From the NCBI GenBank assembly GCA_014058105.1, contig JACGCM010002568.1, forward strand, positions 2,232,001 through 2,296,000: a DNA stretch of 64,000 nt, read 5' to 3'. The stretch comes from Kingdonia uniflora. Taxonomy: Eukaryota > Streptophyta > Magnoliopsida > Ranunculales > Circaeasteraceae. Shown here in pieces: positions 57,752 through 64,000 of the stretch (position 1 is the first letter of the stretch; each line of letters starts with the position of its first letter). The position numbers and the translations under genes were made by a program. The notes under the pieces were generated by a model. The model did not search any database and was not told where the DNA came from. It worked only from the letters and a program-made list of their open reading frames with translations.

Positions 57752-59691
57752 CTACGCAACAAAAGCACATCTCAGGAAAGGAGGAAAGATGATAAAATAC
57801 ATAAAACCAAAAGGGATCGATCCTAACACCATCAAGAAAAATTACTCGTCATATGATTGCCAGATCAAAGATAGGGATTAACCTACAATCCTGATACCAA
57901 AGTCTGTCAGACCCCAAAATCCAATAATCGGCAGCAAGACCAATTCCCGTCATTCGGGAGGTACAGGTCAGGGAATCCGACCGATTCACCCCTACAAATA
58001 ACTATGCCATAAACAATTTTAGGCTCCGTTATTGACTATGGAATATCATCAGAGTGAAAGAAATACAGTAGAAACAAAGATATATATAAATATATCAAAT
58101 TAAAATATAAATACAATGCCTCAAAATACAATACAGCACCAAAAGCTAGAATCGTACATGAGTACAGCAACAAGAACAGATCTGCAGCAACCCAAAACTA
58201 GATCCAACAGCTGAGCTCTTAGCCAACAACAACTACTTCACCTCTGAAAGGGGGGAACAAAGCGAGAGTGAGAAAAACCACGACTCACTAATGCCCAACA
58301 AGGCTAAACAACATACTAATATAACAAGTGCAGAGAAGAGAGAGATGAATGAGATAAAGAATGCTCTGAAGTGCAGTAATATAAAGAACCTACGAAGAAT
58401 GGGGGGAAAGGGAATAGGAATGAGATTAGGAGTAGGAATAAGACTATATGCGATAATGTGATGATGTGATGATGATATGATATGATGATGATGTACTATG
58501 ATGACTAGGATAATCCCATAGTTATCCTAAATGCTGGATGATGCACTAAGTCCTATTGTATAATGATTAATGTTTAAAACGACTGGACTTTATAGTTAAA
58601 AACGTTGGGCTGATCAACCGCTAATGCATAATAACCTTAACAAGAATCTCCGTTGGATACAATGGGTACGATTGGGTTACCAGCTCGACTGCGCTGAAGG
58701 ATTTATCACTTGAGCAGAGCATTCTAGGCTTTTCAACCTACGGAGCCAATGTTCGAACTTAATTTTACTTATTCAAAGGAATTTCAACCTCAAGGATAAG
58801 ACTGGGACAAAGGGAAACGGTCTCATACCATCCCACACTCCCGGATGGGTAATAGATATGATTGTGTCAAGCCAGAACTTCATCTACTATTTTAACCCGT
58901 TTAGGAATCCTAGGTCCTATCGAGGGTCAGACGAATGGAGCTTTGTTATGTATCCGATCCCGTTAAGTTGAAAGATATCAATAACTCATCTGCAAACAGA
59001 CCCCCAGGTTCAAACAATAATGCCGTCAACCTAGCCAACACAAACATAGGATAACCACCCTGCCTCCGAGAATGGTAAACAATCCTAACACTACTGCCAC
59101 ATCATGGCCCACACACCCGGGATAACCATCTGCCTCTTAGAATAGTAAATAATCCTAACACAGGTGCAAAAAGTGACTAAATCAACCAGTCACAAATCAG
59201 ACAATATCAGTCTCAAAAGACTATAACACAGCCACCAAGGGCAACCCATGAAAATAAGCCACAATGCACAACTTCTAAACAGACAAAAAGGAAATCATAC
59301 CCTACATGCCTAATCATAGGAAACAACAATACTGAAATAACAACTGCGACAGACGAAACAATAAGGTTTAAAATCAATCACAAACACCTCAATGCCACAT
59401 GCATGCTCTAACCAACGCAAGACAAACTAGTTGAGAATTTAGAATTGATGGGACACTCCCCTGATAAACGGCTCAAATCCCGTAGAACAAACTCGGAACT
59501 CCAACAGCCGCAAGCTCAACCAACAATGGGACAACCCTCGACAACAAACACGCTAACCCAATAACCCAGTACCTGCAACAACGGGACAACCCTCGGTACC
59601 TCGCAATTTGTGAAACCCTAAATCAAACCACAATCACAAAACCTTAGAATTATGAATCATAATTAAGTAAGGAAAGAGGGGAAACACTCAC
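57752..59691 (-). other. Candidate LTR-to-gag intron of element F
   Basis: On the minus strand, the donor-like ATCG^GTGAGT (59691) and acceptor-like TTGCGTAG (ending 57752) would remove 1940 bases and place the gag ATG right after TCG, as in A and B. Confidence 0.45.
57888..57900 (-). other. Primer binding site of element F
   Basis: On the minus strand, TTGGTATCAGGAT lies four bases after the LTR, matching the first nine or so bases of a tRNA-iMet type primer site. Confidence 0.8.
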
Positions 59692-60390
59692 CGATGGAAA
59701 AGGCGAAGAATCGGCCCAACAACGATCGCCAAACTCTGATGATTGGGTAAGGATAAGTATGGAAGAGGGTGAGTTGAGAGTGAATGAGTGAGAATTGAGA
59801 ATGAGAGGAAGAGAAATGAAAATAAAAGCTAAAAAGATGAAAACACCCGCCAAGTCGTTCGAACGACAAGGAAGTCGTTTGAATGGACAAGGAATTCATA
59901 GAATGGACACAGAAGTCGTTCGAATGGATCCAGAAGTCGTTCGAACAACTAGGAGATCATGGGCCAAATTCCAGGGGATTGGTCAACTCGTTTGGACGAG
60001 ACAGGAAGTCGTTCGAACCACAAAGAAAAAAATTCCAGAGGACATGTCAACTCATTCAAACAAATCTAAATATCGTTCGAACGACTTCTGGTAAATTTTC
60101 AAAACTCTCTCCGAATCACAAGAACACCCGAACATAGAACAACACACCAGATACAAGCCAAAACCAACAATGAAGATACTAAGCCAACACCTGGCTCCGC
60201 TAAACTTTCGCACAACCACCACCAGGCAAACGACCACAAAAAATGCAAAACCACAGAAAGAAGAATGCAAGGAACAAATGCTAAAATGTGTTGAGGATGC
60301 AAAGTGATATGAATGCACAATGTATGGATGCAGGTGAATGAATAAGGAAAAATAGGAAAATAAAATAAAAGAATTTTGTGGGATACTACA
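57905..60390 (-). repeat. 5' LTR of element F
   Basis: On the minus strand it runs from TGTAGTATCCC (60390) to GGGGTCTGACA (57905). It carries the palindrome cluster (59850-60090), a donor-like GTGAGT at 59691, the conserved block (58600-58930) and a GATGATATGATATG tract (58460-58495). The AATAAA seen in the left LTR is mutated at 58760. Confidence 0.9.
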
Positions 60391-61370
60391 AAAATAGCCA
60401 CAGAGAAGGCCACAAATCACGATAGAAGAACACATAAATCCTTCGCTGGATTACAGTGCTCTTTTATAATGGAAGGTTCAACCGGAATCGTGACTGGTAC
60501 AAACAACCCAACCGATCCAAAGATGGAGATGCATCTAAAAATACTTGCGATGGGGAGAGAAAGATGAATCTACAAACCGCTTTACAGAGTCTAGAAGGCA
60601 CCAACAATCGGCGTTTTGGCCAAAATTTAACCGGTTTCAAAAACTCTAAAACAACAGTTGCAGGTGTTCGAGCTATTGGAGGAGAGAGAATATTAGTTCG
60701 TGAGGAAGAAGATGTTCTCTCAAGTGCCCCAGACGCGTATGAGAAATTTAAATATGCATGTGAGCAATACATATTTTCTTTTAAATTATCCCAATCATCC
60801 AAGGCCCACCAACTTTTACCACATAATTCTAAATTTGGTGGGAAAACAAATTTATTTTCACAACAGCCCATGAGCAAGACTTAGCAACAATTTATTCTCC
60901 AACAGTTTCAGGGGAACAAAACCATGATCCGGCCGAGGCCCAAACCTAAGCCTAACATATCCACTTAATTTGTAGCTCCCACTCCAGCCATGTCATCAGG
61001 TGATGTTTCAAGCCGAAGTGAACCAACCCAGACTACTCAAGCCAAGTAGTGCACAAGTCACCAAAAGACCTGAAACACGTCCGAACAACCATTGTTTGTT
61101 GCTCCGTCTAGGGATGACTTTTTACTAAAATTCGAGAAGCGGATTTCAATTTTTTCTCCTGCTTTGGGCGTCAATGGACGTAGAGATGTCAGCGACGACA
61201 TTGTACCCCCGCTCTCGAGTACAATCGCAGGGTACCGAAAATTTCGCGGAAGACTTCCATTGTACAAATTTTGTGTGCGTTCTGCGGGATGAAGACGATG
61301 AGACTGGGATACACACTACATACGTGCGCGAGTCCTCTGGAGCACCTCTCCCTTGATTTTGTGGACGAAA
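60391..61370 (+). pseudogene. Unknown ORF of element E, part 2
   Basis: The coding-like sequence interrupted by F resumes. The longest piece (60456-60884) reads FNRNRDWYKQPNRSK, MNLQTALQSLEGTNNRRFGQ, VREEEDVLSSAPDAYEKF and AHQLLPHNSKFGGKTNLF. Pieces at 61092-61292 and 61174-61356 follow in shifted frames. I see no known domain, and no zinc knuckle or protease. The sequence just before the 3' LTR (AGACGGAGGGT, 61378-61388) is a plausible polypurine tract. Confidence 0.4.
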
Positions 61371-61389
61371 TCTTCTCAGACGGAGGGTT

Positions 61390-61749
61390 TGATGTGAATC
61401 ATCACTCTTAAGGTCATCTACCTCTGTGTGACATATGTTTATTTAATGCTTTATATATTTTATGTTTTAGCTTAAAGCCTGTTGGAGAGGCCCACCCTAG
61501 GTAATTAGCAGTTTCCAAGTTTAAGTAGAGTTTTATTTAAATTAGAATTAGGGTTCTTAATTCTAGCCCCCCTTATGTTCCATAAAAAGGGAGGTCTAGG
61601 TTATTAGTTTCGCAGTTAAGGTAGTAAATTCAGTTATTCAGAACAAGAGTTCTAGTTAATAAAATTAGGGTTCCTCACGAACCTAATTTCCGTTTATTAA
61701 AACTGGTGTTATTCTTGATTATTGGCATTCGCGTAATCAGTTTACATCA
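61390..61749 (+). repeat. 3' LTR of element E
   Basis: TGATGTGAATCATC to GTTTACATCA, 360 bases, aligned with 49666-50025 throughout. The TATA box is eroded to CATAAAAAG at 61581. Confidence 0.85.
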
Positions 61750-62254
61750 TTTATAGTCTGTTTTTATTTTTGCGAGTAAAATGTGCATTCTCCACAGATA
61801 ACCTAGCTTGTAATAAAACAATAGCTTTAACTGCATATTAGCTCCATTGGGGAAAAAAATATTTTTAACCGAGTACAAATAATCTCTAATCTGCATCTAC
61901 GTACTACAAGAACCTAGGTTACCGATATATGTATACCAACCTTAAGAGAAACTATTTGACATTCTAATTAAGTGCATTAATGGTGTGATCTCAGCGGCAA
62001 AGTTTGATCTGAGAGAGTGACTGAAAGATGGGGACTTCATTAACTTTTCTTCAATCTTCCCAAGCTATTTATATTATTTTACGACTATTCTAACTTTTAC
62101 TATTAAATATTAACATGAATATCCACAATCTCGATATAATCAAGCGCTTCAGGCACTACCTTTCGACTGGTTAACTTCCAATGAGACTTCCAGTAATAAA
62201 TAACTCATCTTATGTCAGTAACTTGTGTACGAATTACTAATGTGGACGACTATG
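61750..62254. other. Interval between element E and the DNA transposon
   Basis: No gene is seen. On the minus strand, ATATAAATAGCTTGGG near 62062-62080 is TATA-like and could be an old LTR promoter. Confidence 0.35.
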
Positions 62255-62307
62255 TAAGAGCAAACGCAACAGGGTGTGGGCTGAGTTTGGTTTGCCAACC
62301 CACACCC

Positions 62308-62356
62308 AAACTCACACTCAAACCACTCCCAGTAGGCACTGTTTGAGTGTGAGTTT
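62308..62356 (+). repeat. Perfect 16-base inverted repeat, 17-base loop
   Basis: AAACTCACACTCAAAC (62308-62323) and GTTTGAGTGTGAGTTT (62341-62356) are exact reverse complements. Confidence 0.9.
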
Positions 62357-62422
62357 GTTGAGCTGGCGCTACAGTAGCCCAACTGAGTGTGAGGAACTTA
62401 CACTTAAATGAAATTAAGTTTG

Positions 62423-62506
62423 GCGGTGTTTAGATCACCGCGCGGTATTAATTTTACCGCGCGATAAAAGGAACACCGCACGGTGATCTAAGCACTGCCA
62501 AACTCA
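62423..62506 (+). repeat. Second inverted repeat upstream of the accessory gene
   Basis: GGCGGTGTTTAGATCACCG on the left pairs with CGGTGATCTAAGCACTGCC on the right with a few mismatches, enclosing a smaller CGCGCGG-rich stem. Confidence 0.8.
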
Positions 62507-62574
62507 ATTATTTCTCTTCCCTTGCTCCTTCTCCTCACCCAAAATATAGAGGAGAACCTCTACGCTCTCCCCAA

Positions 62575-64000
62575 ATGGCAAACTCTGGCAGTAGTGGTAA
62601 TAGCTCTACACCGTCGACCCCATCCCCCCAAAACCCACCTTCAACACCATTCGTTCAATACCCATCATCATAATTCACTCCATACCTCTACCAAAACCCA
62701 TCGCAATTTCACCCTCAATTCCAATTACAGACCCCACCTCTATTTACTATGTCGCAAGGGGATCCCAGTTATGGACAATATCAAAGTCCATTTAGGTTAT
62801 CTCAGCCACAACCTCAGGCGTTTAGCCCGTACTATCAGCCCTATCCGCTCACTCAACCTCAAAGTTTTCAACCGCCAAATTACTTTCAGAACTATCTATT
62901 CCATGGTGAATCTACTCCACACAGTCAAAGTGACGCAAATGCGTCAATACCTGTTGAAGCGGCTGCTCCCCAGAAAGATAAAGGAAAAGGAAGATAGAAA
63001 AGAGCACCTGCAAAACAAAGACCAGTCGTGCAAGTGTCAGAAGATGCTAAGTTTTTACACGTGACGGATGATGCTAGAATGCATTGGACGGACGCAGACT
63101 TTACGTGTCTCGCAAGGGCGCAGGTAACAACTTCTGTAAATGTTAATGGCCGCACAAAGGGATTTACTTTCTATCAAAAGGTCAATATTACCTTTAACCG
63201 AGACCCCGAGTGCCCCACACGACGATCATGCGGGTCGACCAAATCTCAGTGGTATGCCCTTAATGCAAGGGGATAGTTGCTCAAGAACGTTTAAGAATAG
63301 CAGGGAAAAGGCAAAAGAAGATCGGGTACGTTATAGTTTCCTTTAACTCAATTTCAATTATTTATCCCAGATATACACGTTATTTATTTGTATTGGGTAA
63401 TTTTGCGAATTGTAGGAAAACGATGCACACAAAATCTATAAAGGCTTGAATGGCGGCAATGACTTCAAACACCGTGAAGCGTATAAGATTTTGGAGCGGG
63501 AACCGCGACGGGCAAACCTAAGGGATGATGGGTTGAACCATGCGGTTAATATACTAAGGAATGTGGCCAGGAGAACATCAGACAATTCTTTTCCGGGGAA
63601 CTCGGACGGATCAATCAATCTATCGGAGGATCCCGACGGCCCACCTACACCTCAATCCGCGGGCCTAAATTTTAACTTATATGGTTCGTTGTATGTGGGT
63701 AGAAGCGGGCCCATCGGCCAAAAACTCCACAGAAAGAACATTTTATCACAAAAGGTATTAGAGGATGTTACTGCATCTGGTAGTGGTGTCCATGCTCTGC
63801 TGGATGAACTACGGTTGGAGAAGATACAAGCGAACCAAGAAAAGGAAAGAAGAAGAGCAAAAGAAATACAACACTGGCAAGCCAAAATGGATTTGGAGCA
63901 AGCAAAGGAAGATCACAAAATCATTGAGAAAAACTTGAGTACTCTGTCTGGACATCAATTGCAATACTATCTACAAAGGCAAGCTGAGAAAATGGAACGT
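62575..64000 (+). pseudogene. Myb/NAM-associated accessory gene of the Harbinger-type element, open at the right edge
   Basis: The ATG at 62575 begins MANSGSSGNSSTPSTPSP. A Ser/Pro/Gln/Tyr-rich N-terminus follows, then near 63070 a SANT-like start (HWTDADFTCLARA) and CPTRRS..STKSQW, typical of the plant NAM-associated C-terminal family (often named GST T3-like). In-frame stops occur at 62671 and 62995, and a frame change falls between 63200 and 63290. A short intron (63326-63415, GTACGT to TTGTAG) joins to an exon that stays open for 195 codons to the window end: DFKHREAYKILEREPRR, GPIGQKL, and a long charged coiled-coil-like helix (LEKIQANQEKERRRAKEIQ). Such proteins are thought to bind terminal repeats alongside the transposase. 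Confidence 0.65.
63326..63415 (+). other. Predicted intron of the accessory gene
   Basis: 90 bases, GTACGTTATA to AATTGTAG, T-rich. It joins AAAGAAGATCGG to GAAAACGAT in phase 0. Confidence 0.6.

Larger units (their letters stand above)
50703..60390 (-). mobile_element. Element F: Ty3/gypsy chromovirus nested in E
   Basis: LTRs of 2487 (left) and 2486 (right) bases, a primer site, gag-pol in order on the minus strand and a polypurine tract define a full-structure copy. Flanks are AAAGC (50698-50702) and AAAAT (60391-60395), an imperfect match. The near-equal LTR lengths and long open pol segments suggest that it is the youngest chromovirus here, but stops remain in gag, protease and integrase. 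Confidence 0.92.
49666..61749 (+). mobile_element. Element E: non-autonomous LTR element with 360-base LTRs
   Basis: The two LTRs are both 360 bases, begin TGATG and end ACATCA. A primer site of the tRNA-iMet type follows the left one. The flanks TATAT (49661-49665) and TTTAT (61750-61754) differ by one base and are probably the target duplication. Without element F inside, it is about 2.4 kb, with one interrupted coding region and no protease or pol. It depends on another element for movement. Confidence 0.8.
62255..64000 (+). mobile_element. Left end of a PIF/Harbinger-type DNA transposon
   Basis: TAA (62255-62257, a typical 3-base target) is followed by GAGCAAACGCAACAGGG, similar to the GAGCATC-type terminal repeats of plant Harbinger elements. 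GCTACAGTAGCC near 62369 is also common in their subterminal parts. The gene that follows is of the Myb/NAM-associated accessory kind. The right end is outside the window, so the identity is provisional. Confidence 0.55.

Noticed and set aside
60052..60435. 127-codon minus-strand frame with predicted-membrane look
   Set aside because: It spans the LTR end of F and the flank in E, so it is not an inherited gene.

Overview
The window is a repeat-rich stretch of flowering-plant nuclear DNA, probably a dicot and probably pericentromeric or heterochromatic. I see no intact host gene. It is dominated by nested, decayed LTR retrotransposons of two Ty3/gypsy lineages: chromoviruses with a C-terminal chromodomain and a tRNA-iMet-type primer site (Tekay/Del-like), and Athila-like elements with a tRNA-Asp-type primer site. 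Two L1-type LINE fragments, one short-LTR non-autonomous element and one PIF/Harbinger-type DNA transposon complete the set. I use letters for the elements.

Layout: element A (1-7614, +) is a chromovirus whose 5' LTR lies left of the window. A solo Athila-like LTR sits on the minus strand at 9047-10271. 12.7-14.9 kb holds exon-like remains of a replication-protein-A-like (RPA70) gene, and a related segment lies at 27.9-28.5 kb. Between them are a solo chromovirus LTR (15094-17862) and element B (17878-27928, +), a complete-structure chromovirus with a perfect GAAAT target duplication and a LINE inserted at its RT/RNase H junction. Element C (29554-47891, +) is an Athila-like element lacking pol; it carries a fragment of a host NUP43-like nucleoporin gene with its introns. 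Element D (32498-41404, +), another Athila-like copy that has lost the integrase core, is inserted inside C and splits its gag. A LINE tail (49.2-49.5 kb) borders element E (49666-61749, +), which has 360-bp LTRs and no pol. Element F (50703-60390, -), the best preserved chromovirus, is inserted inside E. From 62258 to the right edge is the left end of a Harbinger-type transposon with a Myb/NAM-associated accessory gene.

The chromovirus copies share three non-coding features that I consider the most interesting content. First, clusters of palindromes centred on TTCGAA lie early in the LTR. Second, a splice-donor-like site lies about 1 kb or less into the LTR, matched by an acceptor-like YAG touching the gag ATG in A, B and F. 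Third, a conserved block with a polyadenylation-like signal lies further downstream in the LTR. Together they suggest that gag mRNA is made by splicing from inside the LTR across the primer site; this is an inference from sequence only. All pol genes carry stops, frameshifts or lost catalytic residues, so no autonomous copy is visible.
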